A stretch of 64,000 bases of DNA from Rhodococcus sp. SGAir0479. GTDB lineage: Bacteria > Actinomycetota > Actinomycetes > Mycobacteriales > Mycobacteriaceae. Positions 1 to 9,559 of the stretch are shown in pieces. Position 1 is the first letter of the stretch, and each line of letters starts with the position of its first letter. Location of the stretch: positions 2,232,001 to 2,296,000 of the forward strand of contig NZ_CP039432.1 of NCBI RefSeq assembly GCF_005484805.1. Direction: 5' to 3'. Both the position numbers and the translations under genes were made by a program. Under the pieces are notes generated by a model. It worked only from the letters and a program-made list of their open reading frames with translations. It was not told the origin of the DNA and ran no database searches.

Positions 1-87
1 GGTGCGCCGATCCGGGTGCCGATCGACCGCGATGTGGGCGGCGCCGCCGAGGACCAGGACGCCCCACTGGATCAGGAAGAAGCCCAT
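1..87 (-). CDS. Hypothetical membrane protein, N-terminal part only
   Basis: A minus-strand reading frame begins with ATG at 87 and runs off the left edge, so only 29 residues are visible. The start has a good ribosome binding site (AGAAGG, 7 bases upstream). The peptide opens with a hydrophobic stretch (FFLIQWGVLVLGGAAHIAV), consistent with a first membrane helix, followed by a basic patch DRHPDRR. I do not recognise a function. It lies downstream of era on the same strand but has its own start site beyond a strong hairpin, so it is probably transcribed separately. Confidence 0.5.
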   Translation of the reverse strand, partial: MGFFLIQWGVLVLGGAAHIAVDRHPDRRT

Positions 88-171
88 GACATCACCTTCT
101 CGCCGCGAGAGGCCGGTCCGTGCCGGGATTCGATCGTCGCACGCGCCATCGGGCTCCCACCCCGGAAACGA

Positions 172-206
172 CCGTGCCGCTCCCCCGGACGGGAGGAGCG
201 GCACGG
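172..206 (-). terminator. Terminator hairpin after era
   Basis: A perfect 12-bp inverted repeat (172-183 pairs with 195-206) encloses an 11-base loop, 20 bases past the era stop codon. On the minus strand it is followed by TCGTTTCC, a weak T tract. The position and GC-rich stem suggest the end of the phoH-ybeY-CBS-era transcript. Confidence 0.7.
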
Positions 207-226
207 ACCGGGCGCGGGACGGAGTC

Positions 227-1150
227 CTAGAACCCCAGACGACCGAGCTGCTTGGGGTCGCGCTGCCAGTCCTTGGCCACCTTGACGTGCAGATCCAGGT
301 AGATCTTCACGCCGAGGAGCTTCTCGATCTGCTTGCGCGCCACCGTGCCCACCTCGCGCAGCCGGGCGCCGCCCTTGCCGATCACGATGCCCTTCTGGCT
401 GGGGCGCTCGACGTACAGCAGCGCGTGGACGTCGAGCATCTCACCCTGCTTCTCGGTGCGATCCTCGCGCTCGCGCACCTCCTCGATGACCACCGCCAGG
501 GAGTGCGGAAGCTCGTCGCCCAGCCCCTCGAGCGCGGCCTCGCGGATCAGCTCGGCCATGAGCGTCTCCTCGGGCTCGTCGGTGAGCTCACCGTCGGGGT
601 AGAACGCCGGCCCCGGCTCCATCAGGCCGGCCAGGACCTTCACCAGCAGCTCCACCTGCTCACCGGAGACCGCCGACACCGGGATCACCTCGGCGTCGGG
701 GCCCAGGAGCTTCGAGACCGCCATGAGCTGCCCGACGAGTGCGTCCTTGCTCACCTTGTCGATCTTGGTGACCAGCCCGACGAGCTTGGTCTTGGGCGCC
801 ATCTGCCGCACCTGGTCGAGGATCCAGCGGTCGCCCGGCCCGATCTTCTCGTCCGCGGGGATGCACAGGCAGATGACGTCGACCTCGGAGTACGTGTCGC
901 GCACGAGGTCGTTGAGCCGCTGACCGAGGAGCGTCCGCGGGCGGTGCAGGCCCGGGGTGTCGACGAGGATCAGCTGCGCGAAGTCGCGGTGGACGATGCC
1001 ACGGATCGTGTGCCGGGTGGTCTGCGGACGCGACGACGTGATCGCGATCTTCTCCCCCACCAGCGCGTTCGTCAGCGTCGACTTGCCCGTGTTGGGCCGT
1101 CCGACGAAACAGACGAAGCCGGAACGGAATTCGTTGTCGGTCACTGTCAT
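227..1150 (-). CDS. era: GTPase Era, ribosome assembly factor
   Basis: Era binds the 3' end of 16S rRNA and helps mature the 30S subunit. The 307-residue protein has the normal family length. The GTPase domain shows G1 GRPNTGKST (17-25), G3 DTPG (64-67) and G4 TKID (128-131). The C-terminal KH RNA-binding domain carries GKGGARLREVG. It is the last gene of a minus-strand run phoH, ybeY, CBS protein, era, the same order as in mycobacteria, where this set is linked to rRNA processing. It ends before a strong hairpin. Start ATG at 1150, 19 bases after the preceding stop. Confidence 0.97.
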   Translation of the reverse strand: MTVTDNEFRSGFVCFVGRPNTGKSTLTNALVGEKIAITSSRPQTTRHTIRGIVHRDFAQLILVDTPGLHRPRTLLGQRLNDLVRDTYSEVDVICLCIPADEKIGPGDRWILDQVRQMAPKTKLVGLVTKIDKVSKDALVGQLMAVSKLLGPDAEVIPVSAVSGEQVELLVKVLAGLMEPGPAFYPDGELTDEPEETLMAELIREAALEGLGDELPHSLAVVIEEVREREDRTEKQGEMLDVHALLYVERPSQKGIVIGKGGARLREVGTVARKQIEKLLGVKIYLDLHVKVAKDWQRDPKQLGRLGF

Positions 1151-1169
1151 CTCTCGCTCACGCTCGTTG

Positions 1170-2492
1170 TCACTCCTGGTTCACACTTCGGTCTTCGGTC
1201 TCTTCGTCGGCATCCGCGTCCACGCGGGGGACCCGCTCGACGTACACGGTGCTGATCCGCACCCGGCCCCGCACGTCGGCGCCGCCCTCACCGCGCAGCC
1301 GCAGCCCGGCGGTCTCGACCTCCGAGCCCGGCAACGGCACCCGGCCGAGCTCGTACCCGAGCAGCCCGCCCACGGTTTCCACCTCGTCGTTGTCGATCTC
1401 GATGTCGAACAGCTCGCCGAGGTCCTCGACCGGCAGCCGCGCCGAGACCCGGAACGAGCCGTCGCCGAGATCCTCGACGGGCGGGGTCTCGTCGGTGTCG
1501 TACTCGTCGGCGATCTCGCCGACGATCTCCTCGATCACGTCCTCGATCGTGACGAGCCCGGCGATGCCGCCGTACTCGTCGACCAGCACGGCCATGTGGT
1601 TGCGGTCGCGCTGCATCTCGGCGAGCAGACTGTCGAGCGGCTTCGAGTCGGGCACGAACACCGCCGGGCGCATCACCTGCGACACCGTGACGCTCCGGCC
1701 GCCGTCGGACGAGTAGTAGGTCTGCTGCACGAGGTCCTTGAGGTAGACCACGCCCAACACGTCGTCGACGTTCTCGCCGATGACGGGGATCCGGGAGTGG
1801 CCGCTGCGCACCGCGAGCGACGTCGCCTGGCCGGCGGACTTGTCGGCTTCGATCCACACCATCTCGGGGCGCGGCACCATGACCTCGCGGGCCGTGGTGT
1901 CGCCCAGCTCGAACACCGACTGGATCATCCGGCGTTCCTCGTCGGCGACCACGCCGCGCTCCTGCGCCAGATCGACCAGCTCCCGCAGCTCGATCTCGGA
2001 CGCGAACGGGCCGGCCCGGAAACCGCGGCCCGGCGTGAGCGCGTTGCCGACCAGGATCAGCAGCCGGCTCACGGGGCTGAGCAGGGCGCCCAGCGCGACC
2101 AGGGGCATCGCGCTCGCCAAAGCGAGCGGATACGCGTGCTGCCGGCCCAGCGTGCGCGGACCGACCCCGATCGCGACGTAGTCGACGAGCACCATCACGG
2201 CGATCGTGACGACCGCGCCCCACACCGGTCCGACGAGGTCGATGAGCGCGCCGGCGAGCAGGACCGCCGCGGCGATCTCGCACAGGATGCGCAGCAGCAC
2301 CATGAGATTGACGTACCGGGGGCGATCCTCGACGATCCGCAGCAGCCGCGGGGCGCCGGGACGCTCGTCCTTCGCCATCTCCTCGAGCCGGGCCGGCGAG
2401 AGCGTGTTGAGGGCCGAGTCGAGTGCCGCGAACAGGCCGCCGAGCGGGACGAGGACGACGGCGAGAACGATCAGGACGACGGCGTCGCTCAC
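1170..2492 (-). CDS. CNNM/CorC-type membrane protein with CBS pair (Rv2366c-like)
   Basis: A 440-residue integral membrane protein of the hemolysin C/CorC/CNNM family. The first ~190 residues form a DUF21 transmembrane domain with hydrophobic helices. A tandem CBS domain pair follows at about 205-330, with typical [11 protein letters not shown] and [19 protein letters not shown] segments. A CorC/HlyC C-terminal domain lies at about 345-420. Family members are linked to Mg2+/Co2+ efflux or homeostasis, with nucleotide binding by the CBS pair. It sits between ybeY and era, as in mycobacteria. The hemolysin name is historical; I see no toxin features. Confidence 0.92.
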   Translation of the reverse strand: MSDAVVLIVLAVVLVPLGGLFAALDSALNTLSPARLEEMAKDERPGAPRLLRIVEDRPRYVNLMVLLRILCEIAAAVLLAGALIDLVGPVWGAVVTIAVMVLVDYVAIGVGPRTLGRQHAYPLALASAMPLVALGALLSPVSRLLILVGNALTPGRGFRAGPFASEIELRELVDLAQERGVVADEERRMIQSVFELGDTTAREVMVPRPEMVWIEADKSAGQATSLAVRSGHSRIPVIGENVDDVLGVVYLKDLVQQTYYSSDGGRSVTVSQVMRPAVFVPDSKPLDSLLAEMQRDRNHMAVLVDEYGGIAGLVTIEDVIEEIVGEIADEYDTDETPPVEDLGDGSFRVSARLPVEDLGELFDIEIDNDEVETVGGLLGYELGRVPLPGSEVETAGLRLRGEGGADVRGRVRISTVYVERVPRVDADADEETEDRSVNQE

Positions 2493-2516
2493 CGGACGCT
2501 CACCGCCGGCCGGATG

Positions 2517-3059
2517 TCACTGCTGGGAACCATCGACAAATCCGGCCTTACCGAGAAGGCGCGCGTCGCGCGCCGCCAGTTCGGCCTCGCGCTCGGCGCG
2601 TCGCAGATCCTCGTACCAGTCGGCGAGCAACTGGTTCTGCAGGCCGAACATCTCCTTCTCCTCCTCCGGCTCGGCATGGTCGTAGCCGAGGAGGTGCAGA
2701 ACGCCGTGGACGGTGAGCAGGGCCAGCTCGTGGTCGAGGGAATGTCCCGCCTTCTGGGCCTGATCGGCGGCGAAGGACGGGCACAGCACGATGTCACCGA
2801 GCATCGAGGGACCGGGTTCGGGGGCGTCCGGCCGACCGCCGGGCTCGAGCTCGTCCATCGGGAACGACATGACGTCGGTGGGCCCGGGCAGATCCATCCA
2901 ACGCATGTGCAGGTCGGCCATGGTCGACGAGTCCACCAACACCATCGACAGCTCGGCCGCGGGGTGAACGTCCATGCGGGCGATCACGAAGCGAGCGACG
3001 CTGATCAGGTCCTCGTCGGAGACTTCCATCCCCGACTCGTTAGAGATCTCGATGCTCAT
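2517..3059 (-). CDS. ybeY: Endoribonuclease YbeY, rRNA maturation
   Basis: YbeY is a zinc-dependent single-strand endoribonuclease needed for 16S rRNA 3' end maturation and 70S quality control. The 180-residue protein carries the diagnostic metal-binding motif [11 protein letters not shown], with H118, H122 and H128 as HxxxHxxxxxH ligands. The C-terminal tail past residue 150 is charged and helical, slightly longer than in E. coli. It lies 24 bases upstream of the CBS-protein gene and 72 bases after phoH, which fits one transcript and the usual PhoH/YbeY/Era functional link. Confidence 0.96.
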   Translation of the reverse strand: MSIEISNESGMEVSDEDLISVARFVIARMDVHPAAELSMVLVDSSTMADLHMRWMDLPGPTDVMSFPMDELEPGGRPDAPEPGPSMLGDIVLCPSFAADQAQKAGHSLDHELALLTVHGVLHLLGYDHAEPEEEKEMFGLQNQLLADWYEDLRRAEREAELAARDARLLGKAGFVDGSQQ

Positions 3060-3131
3060 GTACGTCGCTCTTTCGTCGGTCGCCGCCGGCGCGCGGCCAG
3101 GGTCGTGCAGTAACTGTGGGCGGGCACAACC

Positions 3132-4262
3132 CTACCGCCGGTGCGAACGCGACTGGACCGCTCGTCGCTGCGCACGGTTGCCCAGCTGGACCTCGCCGGA
3201 CCGCGACGCCTCGAACCGGTCGTACGCGTCGACGATGTCGGAGACCAGCCGGTGCCGCACGACGTCACTGCTGTCGAGGACCGCGAAATGGATGCCGTCG
3301 ATGTCGTCGAGGATCTCGGTGGCGGCCCGCAGACCCGAGCGGGCGCCGCCGGGCAGGTCCACCTGCGTGATGTCACCGGTGACGACGATCTTGGATCCGA
3401 AACCGAGGCGGGTGAGGAACATCTTCATCTGCTCGGCCGTGGTGTTCTGCGCCTCGTCGAGGATGATGAACGCGTCGTTGAGCGTGCGGCCGCGCATGTA
3501 GGCCAGCGGTGCGACCTCGATCACGCCCGCCTGCATCAGCTTCGGGATGGCCTCGGGGTCCATCATGTCGTGCAGCGCGTCGTGCAGCGGGCGCAGGTAC
3601 GGGTCGATCTTCTCGTGCAGCGTGCCCGGCAGGAAGCCCAGCCGCTCCCCCGCCTCCACCGCCGGACGGGTCAGGATGATCCGCGTCACCTGCTTGGTCT
3701 GCAGCGCCTGCACGGCCTTCGCCATCGCCAGGTACGTCTTGCCCGTACCGGCCGGGCCCACCCCGAACACGATGGTGTTGTCGTCGATCGCGTCGACGTA
3801 CCGCTTCTGGTTGAGCGTCTTGGGACGGATCGTCTTGCCGCGGCGCGAGAGGATGTCGAGGCTCAGCACGTCGGCCGGCGACTCCGACAGCCCCTGCGTG
3901 AGCATGCCGACCGTGCGGCGCACCGCGTCGGGGGTGATCGGCTGGTTCCGCCGGACCAGCGCGGTGAGCTGTTCGAGCACTCGCTCGGCGAGGGCCACGT
4001 CGGCCGGGGTGCCCGTCAGCGTGACGGCGTTTCCGCGGACGTGGATGTCGGCGTCGAGCGCCTTCTCCAGCGCCGTCAGGTTCTCGTCGGACGACCCGAG
4101 CAGTGGCGGCGCCACCTCGGGCGGGAGCTCCATGCTCGAGCGCACGGTGCGCTGGGCGGGCTGTGCAGGATTCTGCGGGGCGCCGCCGTAGCGCGGCGAG
4201 CCGTTCTCGACTTGTTCACTCACGTGTTGGCTATGGCCTACTTCCAGGTCCGAGGGGTTCAC
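3132..4262 (-). CDS. phoH: PhoH family ATPase
   Basis: A PhoH/PhoL-type P-loop ATPase of 376 residues. The N-terminal third contains a small KH-like nucleic-acid domain (about 35-110). The ATPase core has Walker A GPAGTGKTYL and Walker B IILDEAQN. Mycobacterial PhoH proteins are RNA helicase/nuclease-like, and the gene next to ybeY is classed as the ybeZ type, associated with ribosome biogenesis. The first ATG at 4262 is used here. An in-frame GTG eleven codons or so downstream (protein beginning VSEQVENG) is a possible shorter start. First gene of the era operon. Confidence 0.95.
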   Translation of the reverse strand: MNPSDLEVGHSQHVSEQVENGSPRYGGAPQNPAQPAQRTVRSSMELPPEVAPPLLGSSDENLTALEKALDADIHVRGNAVTLTGTPADVALAERVLEQLTALVRRNQPITPDAVRRTVGMLTQGLSESPADVLSLDILSRRGKTIRPKTLNQKRYVDAIDDNTIVFGVGPAGTGKTYLAMAKAVQALQTKQVTRIILTRPAVEAGERLGFLPGTLHEKIDPYLRPLHDALHDMMDPEAIPKLMQAGVIEVAPLAYMRGRTLNDAFIILDEAQNTTAEQMKMFLTRLGFGSKIVVTGDITQVDLPGGARSGLRAATEILDDIDGIHFAVLDSSDVVRHRLVSDIVDAYDRFEASRSGEVQLGNRAQRRAVQSRSHRR

Positions 4263-4355
4263 GGGGGGCGGCGCGAGACGTTGCCGCCGTGTCCAAAGTC
4301 TAGCGCCCGACGCCCGGACCGCCCAGCGAGTTACCGGACGTACCCACCGTCCGGT

Positions 4356-4988
4356 TCACTGCGGCTCGCGCATCCACCGCGCCGCCTCCGCCACCACCTC
4401 GGCGGCGCGGTCGGGGTGGATGCCGAGCAGGACGAGGGCGGCAGTGGCGAACGTCTCCCCGCGGTCGACGATCACGCCGCGGTTCGCATGCTCGAGGAGC
4501 GTCAGCGTCATGCCCTCGTACATTGCGACCAGGAGTTCGGCGGGCAGATAGTTCGAGAACACGCCCGTGCGCTGCCCGCGCTCGACGTTGTCGATGCTGG
4601 TGGCGCGGAGCGGTTCGAGCAGGTCGTGGATCCGCTCCTCGCCCAGCTCGCGTCGAGCGAACGACAGCAGGATCCGGAACCGGTCGCCGACGGGCCACGT
4701 CCGCAGGCCCAGGACGGCGACCGCGAGTTCGGGCGCGTCCGGCGCCGGCGGGCCGGACGCCAGCGTCTCGGTGATGGCGGTGGACGCCTCGCTCACCAGC
4801 CCCTCGATGAGCACCTCCCGGTTGGGGAAGTGCGAATAGACCGTGCGCCGCACCACCCCGGCGGCCCGGGCGACGTCGTCCATGCTCGCGTCCGGGTCGG
4901 CCGCGAACGCCGCGATGGCCGCCTCGAGGATGCGGGCGCGGTTGGCGCGCGCCTGGGACCGGAGCGGCGGGGAGGTCTCGGGGGTCAC
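4356..4988 (-). CDS. TetR family transcriptional repressor
   Basis: A 210-residue TetR-type regulator. The helix-turn-helix lies at about 36-55 (MDDVARAAGVVRRTVYSHF), followed by a helical ligand-binding domain with no recognisable ligand signature. The GTG start at 4988 is chosen because GGGAGG lies 9 bases upstream; a longer upstream reading frame in the same phase overlaps the neighbouring gene and is not protein-like. It is divergently oriented to the MFS exporter gene, with 135 bases between starts holding two palindromic operators. By family logic it represses itself and the exporter until an inducer, probably a transported drug, binds. Confidence 0.93.
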   Translation of the reverse strand: MTPETSPPLRSQARANRARILEAAIAAFAADPDASMDDVARAAGVVRRTVYSHFPNREVLIEGLVSEASTAITETLASGPPAPDAPELAVAVLGLRTWPVGDRFRILLSFARRELGEERIHDLLEPLRATSIDNVERGQRTGVFSNYLPAELLVAMYEGMTLTLLEHANRGVIVDRGETFATAALVLLGIHPDRAAEVVAEAARWMREPQ

Positions 4989-5037
4989 CGGCACATCCTC
5001 CCCCGAAGCGTCGGTGTGATGTGCACCACGACCGTAT

Positions 5038-5081
5038 TGCACACCGGTGTGCAGGAAACTAGCTTGCACATCAGTGTGCAA
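5038..5081. promoter_or_regulatory. Paired palindromic operators between tetR and MFS gene
   Basis: Two related palindromes lie in the divergent intergenic region: TGCACACCGGTGTGCA (5038-5053, perfect 16 bp) and TTGCACATCAGTGTGCAA (5064-5081, 7-bp arms; the flanking C and G extend it to 8). Both share the half-site TTGCACA/TGTGCA, and their centres are 27 bp apart. A further GTGTGATGTGCAC at about 5014-5026 may be a degenerate site. They are the obvious binding sites for the adjacent TetR protein; that assignment is inferred from position. Confidence 0.85.
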
Positions 5082-5123
5082 GTTCTCCGGTGGAGCGCCG
5101 CCGGGACGCGGGAGGGGATGTCG

Positions 5124-6734
5124 ATGACGATCACGCTGTCGCAGTTGCCGGGGGTGGCACGCACCCCCGTCGACCGCATGGACCGGCCGTACCCGCGCCG
5201 CTGGGCGGCACTGGCCGTACTGTGCCTGAGCCTGCTGATCGTCGTCATGGCGAACACGGCGCTCATCGTCGCGGCGCCGGACATGACCCGGGACCTGCAG
5301 CTGTCGAGTGCGGACCTGCAATGGGTCATCGACGGCTACACCGTCCCGTACGCCGCGTTGATGTTGCTGTTCGGCGTCCTGGGCGACAAGTACAGCCGGC
5401 GCGGGGCACTGTTCGCGGGTCTTGTCGTCTTCGGCGGCGGCGCGGTGTTCGGCAGTCTGGCCGACGGCACGACGGCGGTGATCGGGGCACGGATGGTCAT
5501 GGGCGTCGGCGCCGCGATCATCATGCCCGCGACGTTGTCCCTCCTGGTCGCGACCTTCCCGGCCGCCGAGCGGGCTCGCGCGATCGCGGCGTGGGCGGCC
5601 ACCTCCGGTCTCGCGATCGCTCTGGGCCCGCTGCTGGCCGGCTGGCTGCTCGAGAACCACTCGTGGCACTCCACCTTCCTCATCAACGTCCCGATCGCGG
5701 CGTGCGCGATCGTGGCGGCCCTCGTGCTGGTGCCCCCGTCGAGGGCCCACGGGCTGGGCCGCGTCGACTGGTTCGGCGGGCTGCTGTCGGTGGTGACGAT
5801 CGGCGGCCTCGTCTTCGCGATCATCGACGGATTCCACTTCGGCTGGGGTGCAACGGCTCTCACCACAGCGGCCGCCTCCGCGGTCGGGCTGGCGGCATTC
5901 CTCGCCTGGGAACTGCGTCATCCGCAGCCGCTGCTGAACGTGCGCAAACTCGGTGAGCGCGCCGTCGGCGGCGCGGCGCTCGCGGTGCTGCTCGTGTTCC
6001 TGGCGGCGTTCGGTGCGATGTTCTTCATCGCCCAGCAGTTCCAGTTCGTGCTCGGTTTCGGCCCGCTCGACACCGGCGTCCGCCTGCTGCCGCTCGCGGC
6101 CGCGGTGTCGGTGGGCGCCGCGGCCAGTGCCCGGTTGGCCCCGCGCGTGGGCACCCGGTCGATCGTCGCGGGCGGCATGCTGGTCGCAGCGGCGGGTGTC
6201 CTGGTGCTCGTCCGGATCGACGCGGCCTCCGGCTATCTCGACTTCGTGCCCACCCTCGTCCTGCTCGGTGTCGGTGTGGGGCTGGCGGTCTCCCCCGCGA
6301 CCGACGCCATCATGGGCAGCTTCCCGGACAAGGACCTGGGCGCGGCGGGTGGCCTCAACGACACCGCGATCGAACTCGGCGGCTCGCTCGGTATCGCGAT
6401 CCTCGGCTCCGTCCTCGCCGCGGCGTACAAGGACGGCATCGCGGGCTTCCTGGCCGCACTGCCGGTCCCGAAACTCACCGGCCCACAGGCGGATCTGGTG
6501 GCGCAGGGCCTGCAGGCGTCGGGCGAGTCGGTCGGTGGCGCCGTGATCGTCGCCGGCGAGCTGGCGAAGAACCCGCTCGGCGCCGCGCAGGCACAGCCGC
6601 TGATGGATGCCGCGACGGTCGCGTTCACGGACGCGATCTCCCGTGCCAGCCTCGTGGGCGGGCTCGCGCTCGCGGTCGGCGCGGTGGTGGTGGCGGCGAT
6701 CCTGCCGAGCCGCACCACCGTGGGTCAGGACTGA
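5124..6734 (+). CDS. MFS multidrug exporter, DHA2 (14-helix) type
   Basis: A 536-residue major facilitator protein of the EmrB/QacA drug:H+ antiporter group, with about 14 hydrophobic segments. The loop motif GDKYSRRGAL (motif A) follows helix 2, and an antiporter motif C-like GPLLAGWLL lies in helix 5. The start at 5124 is preferred because GGAGGGG then lies 7 bases upstream; the ATG at 5118 would touch the Shine-Dalgarno sequence. Divergent from a TetR gene and two operators, so expression is probably substrate-induced. The 3' end overlaps the convergent hydrolase gene by 10 bases. The substrate is unknown. Confidence 0.93.
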   Translation: MTITLSQLPGVARTPVDRMDRPYPRRWAALAVLCLSLLIVVMANTALIVAAPDMTRDLQLSSADLQWVIDGYTVPYAALMLLFGVLGDKYSRRGALFAGLVVFGGGAVFGSLADGTTAVIGARMVMGVGAAIIMPATLSLLVATFPAAERARAIAAWAATSGLAIALGPLLAGWLLENHSWHSTFLINVPIAACAIVAALVLVPPSRAHGLGRVDWFGGLLSVVTIGGLVFAIIDGFHFGWGATALTTAAASAVGLAAFLAWELRHPQPLLNVRKLGERAVGGAALAVLLVFLAAFGAMFFIAQQFQFVLGFGPLDTGVRLLPLAAAVSVGAAASARLAPRVGTRSIVAGGMLVAAAGVLVLVRIDAASGYLDFVPTLVLLGVGVGLAVSPATDAIMGSFPDKDLGAAGGLNDTAIELGGSLGIAILGSVLAAAYKDGIAGFLAALPVPKLTGPQADLVAQGLQASGESVGGAVIVAGELAKNPLGAAQAQPLMDAATVAFTDAISRASLVGGLALAVGAVVVAAILPSRTTVGQD

Positions 6735-7480
6735 GCGCCCAGCAACAGCTCGCGGGAGATCTTCCAGCTCCGGGTGTTCGGGTCGAGGAACGCGAAATGG
6801 TCCTCACCCTCGACCAGATGCAGCTCCACCGAATCCCCCGCCGCGTGTGCCGCGTCGCGGTACCGGGACGCGATCTTCGCCGGGACCTGCACGTCCTCGG
6901 TGCCGTGGAGCACGGCGACGGGCACACCGATCGGCACCCGGTGCTGGGGCGACGCCGACCGGTAGAGATCCGGATCGTGGTCGAACGGGACGCCGAAGAG
7001 GTCCTCGATGTAGCTCACGCGCCGGCCACGCTCACCCGGCGACGCCAGGTCCAGCGCGCCCGCCTGGGACACGACCAGCTCGGGGCGGATCACGGTATCG
7101 CGTTGTCCGGCAAGCCACACCGCGAGCTGGCCGCCCGCCGAGTGGCCGACGATGCGGACCCGACCGAGGTCCAGCGGCACCGGTGAGGCGGCTGCGACGG
7201 GCCCGGCGACCGCGTCGAGCGCCGAGACGACGTCGGCCGACATCTCGGGCCACCGTCCGCCCGCGCCGATCCGGCGGTACTCGACGTTCCAGACCGCGGC
7301 CCCGCTGCGGGCCAGCTCGACCGAGAACGCGGTCCCGAGATTGAGGTGGTACTGCCCGCTCCAGAAGCCGCCGTGGATCACCATGACGACCGGTACCGGG
7401 CCCTCGACGCTTCCGTCCGGTGCGTAGAAGTGACCGAACTGCTGCGGTTCGGGGCCGTACTCGATGCGGGTCCTGGGCAA
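6725..7480 (-). CDS. Alpha/beta hydrolase (esterase-like)
   Basis: A 251-residue soluble alpha/beta hydrolase of the hormone-sensitive-lipase/BD-FAE-like kind. The oxyanion motif HGGFW is followed by the nucleophile elbow GHSAGGQ, an acid near HGTEDVQVP and a C-terminal catalytic His in EGEDHFAF. No signal peptide is seen. The start is uncertain: TTG at 7480 is best spaced from AGAGGAG, while GTG at 7489 abuts it, and an ATG further up would run into rsmE. The gene is 47 bases downstream of rsmE on the same strand and may be read through from it. The substrate cannot be told from sequence. Confidence 0.85.
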   Translation of the reverse strand: MPRTRIEYGPEPQQFGHFYAPDGSVEGPVPVVMVIHGGFWSGQYHLNLGTAFSVELARSGAAVWNVEYRRIGAGGRWPEMSADVVSALDAVAGPVAAASPVPLDLGRVRIVGHSAGGQLAVWLAGQRDTVIRPELVVSQAGALDLASPGERGRRVSYIEDLFGVPFDHDPDLYRSASPQHRVPIGVPVAVLHGTEDVQVPAKIASRYRDAAHAAGDSVELHLVEGEDHFAFLDPNTRSWKISRELLLGAQS

Positions 7481-7527
7481 GCTCGTCACTCCTCTGTCGG
7501 TCGGGTGGGCGGCTGCGCCGCCGTGCC

Positions 7528-8289
7528 TCAGTCCAGCGGCGCCGAGGACCACCGGTCGGTGAGCACCCCGATCGCGCCCAGCGCCACCGCCCCCGCGGTG
7601 GAGGTGCGCAACACGGTGGGGCCCAACAGCACCGCGGTGGCGCCGGCGCCGGTCAGGCCCGACACCTCGTCGTCGGACAGCCCGCCCTCGGGGCCGACGA
7701 CCAGCACCACCTCGGGCGCGTCCCGCAGCGGCAGCGAGGCCAACGGCGACGTCGCCGACTCGTGCAGCACCGCCACGACGCCGCCGCGGGCGACGACGTC
7801 GCGAACGAGCTCGAGAACCTGGGCCGTGTGGTGCAGTTCGGCGACCTCCGGGACGAACGCACGCCGCGACTGCTTGGCGGCCGCGAGCGCCGCGTTGCGC
7901 CAGCGGGTCACGCCCTTACCGATCTTGGCGCCCTCCCACCGGGCGACGCACCGCGCCGACTGCCACGGCACCACAGCGTCGACACCCGCCTCCGTCGCGA
8001 GTTCGACGGCGAGTTCGGAACGTTCCGCCTTGGGCAGCGCCTGCACCAGCGTCACCGTCGGCGCCGAGGGCCGCTGGTCGCGGCGCGCGGTGACCTCGAG
8101 GTCGAGCCGGTCCTTCGCGGCGGCGGTCACCGTCGCGTCGGCGACGCCACCACGGCCGTCGGCGAGCAGCAGGCGCTCACCGGCCTTGATGCGACGCACC
8201 GTCGCGGCGTGCCGGCCCTCGGGGCCGTCGAGCACCGCAACCTGCCCGACGTCGGGCAGCGGATCGAGGTAGAAGACGGTCGCGGCCAT
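7528..8289 (-). CDS. rsmE: 16S rRNA m3U1498 methyltransferase RsmE
   Basis: RsmE methylates N3 of U1498 in 16S rRNA using S-adenosylmethionine. The 253-residue protein has an N-terminal PUA-like domain (to about 75) and a SPOUT (trefoil-knot) domain with the SAM-binding signature VGPEGGLSDDE near residue 200. Family length is normal. It lies 18 bases after dnaJ2, the same arrangement as Rv2372c-Rv2373c in M. tuberculosis, so it is probably part of the hrcA-dnaJ2-rsmE transcript. Confidence 0.96.
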   Translation of the reverse strand: MAATVFYLDPLPDVGQVAVLDGPEGRHAATVRRIKAGERLLLADGRGGVADATVTAAAKDRLDLEVTARRDQRPSAPTVTLVQALPKAERSELAVELATEAGVDAVVPWQSARCVARWEGAKIGKGVTRWRNAALAAAKQSRRAFVPEVAELHHTAQVLELVRDVVARGGVVAVLHESATSPLASLPLRDAPEVVLVVGPEGGLSDDEVSGLTGAGATAVLLGPTVLRTSTAGAVALGAIGVLTDRWSSAPLD

Positions 8290-8307
8290 CTGTGTGCCCG
8301 GCGCCGG

Positions 8308-9459
8308 TCAGCGGCCGCTGAAGGCGTCGCGCAGCCGCGAGAACAGTCCGCCGGAGTTCTGCGAGCCGGACGACACGACCTCCGCGTGGTCGCGGTCGCG
8401 GTGGTTCTTGAAGTCCTGCAGCAGCTTGCTCTGCTTGCCGTCGAGGCGGGTCGGGACGACCACCTCGAGGTGGGCGTGCAGGTCGCCGCGGACGGTCGAG
8501 CGCAGCTTCGGCATGCCGTGGCCACGCAGGACCGACACCGATCCGGGCTGCGTGCCCGGGTCGACGGTGATTTCGGTGGGGCCGTCGATGATGGTCTCGA
8601 GCGTGACGGTCGTGCCGAGGGCGGCGTCGACCATCGGGACCCGGATGGTGCAGTGCAGGTCGTCGCCGTCGCGCACGAACGTGTCGTGCGGCTGCTCGAT
8701 GATCTCGACGTACAGGTCGCCGGCGGGGCCGCCACCGGGACCGACCTCACCCTGGGAGGCGAGCCGGATCCGCATGCCGCTCGACACGCCCGCCGGCACC
8801 TTGACGTTGATGTCGCGGCGCGCGCGGACGCGGCCGTCGCCCCCGCACTTGTGGCACGGGTCGGGGATGGTCTCGCCGGCTCCGCGGCACGTCGGACACG
8901 GACGCGAGGTCATCACCTGACCGAGGAACGAGCGCTGGACCGACTGCACCTCACCGGCGCCGCCGCACGTCTCGCAGCGGATCGGCTGCGAGTCGCCGTG
9001 GGTGCCGGCGCCGGCGCAGCCGTCGCACAGGATCGCGGTGTCCACGGTGATCGTCTTGGTGACGCCGGTGGCGCACTCGGCGAGCGTCAGTTTGGTGCGC
9101 AGCAGCGAATCGGCGCCCGGCTGCACGCGGCCCTTGGGGCCGCGGGACCCGCCGGCCCCGCCACCGAAGAACGCCTCGAACACGTCGCCGAGACCGCCGA
9201 AACCGGCGCCGGAGAAGCCGCCGCCGGCACCGCCGCCGCCGGATTCCAGCGGGTCGCCGCCGAGGTCGACGATGCGCCGCTTCTCGGGGTCCGACAGCAC
9301 CTCGTACGCCGTGGAGACCTCACGGAACCGGGCCTGCGCCGCCTCGTCGGGGTTTACGTCGGGATGCAGCTCCCGCGCCAGCTTGCGGTATGCGCGCTTG
9401 ATCTCCTGGTCGGTCGCCTTCTGTCCGACGCCGAGCGTGCCGTAGTAATCCCGTGCCAC
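8308..9459 (-). CDS. dnaJ2: Chaperone DnaJ (DnaJ2 type)
   Basis: Type I Hsp40 co-chaperone of 383 residues. The J domain carries the catalytic HPD ([10 protein letters not shown], near residue 33). It is followed by a short glycine/phenylalanine region and four zinc-finger repeats: [24 protein letters not shown] and CHKCGGDG. The C-terminal substrate-binding domain is complete. The start is GTG at 9459. As in mycobacteria, this is the DnaJ linked to hrcA rather than the dnaK-grpE-dnaJ1 copy. It lies 100 bases downstream of hrcA, with which it is probably co-transcribed. Confidence 0.96.
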   Translation of the reverse strand: MARDYYGTLGVGQKATDQEIKRAYRKLARELHPDVNPDEAAQARFREVSTAYEVLSDPEKRRIVDLGGDPLESGGGGAGGGFSGAGFGGLGDVFEAFFGGGAGGSRGPKGRVQPGADSLLRTKLTLAECATGVTKTITVDTAILCDGCAGAGTHGDSQPIRCETCGGAGEVQSVQRSFLGQVMTSRPCPTCRGAGETIPDPCHKCGGDGRVRARRDINVKVPAGVSSGMRIRLASQGEVGPGGGPAGDLYVEIIEQPHDTFVRDGDDLHCTIRVPMVDAALGTTVTLETIIDGPTEITVDPGTQPGSVSVLRGHGMPKLRSTVRGDLHAHLEVVVPTRLDGKQSKLLQDFKNHRDRDHAEVVSSGSQNSGGLFSRLRDAFSGR

Positions 9460-9559
9460 TTTGGGTATCTCGTCCTTCTCTACTTCGTTCGCACCATGCG
9501 GTGGACAGTTGCGTCAGCGGACCGAACCGGTCCGCCGTCCGATGCCTGCCGGCCGCGCG

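Noticed and set aside
957-3113. Plus-strand frame of over 700 codons across era, the CBS gene and ybeY
   Set aside because: His/Arg/Asp-rich composition with no domain; opposite to well-recognised genes in the other strand.
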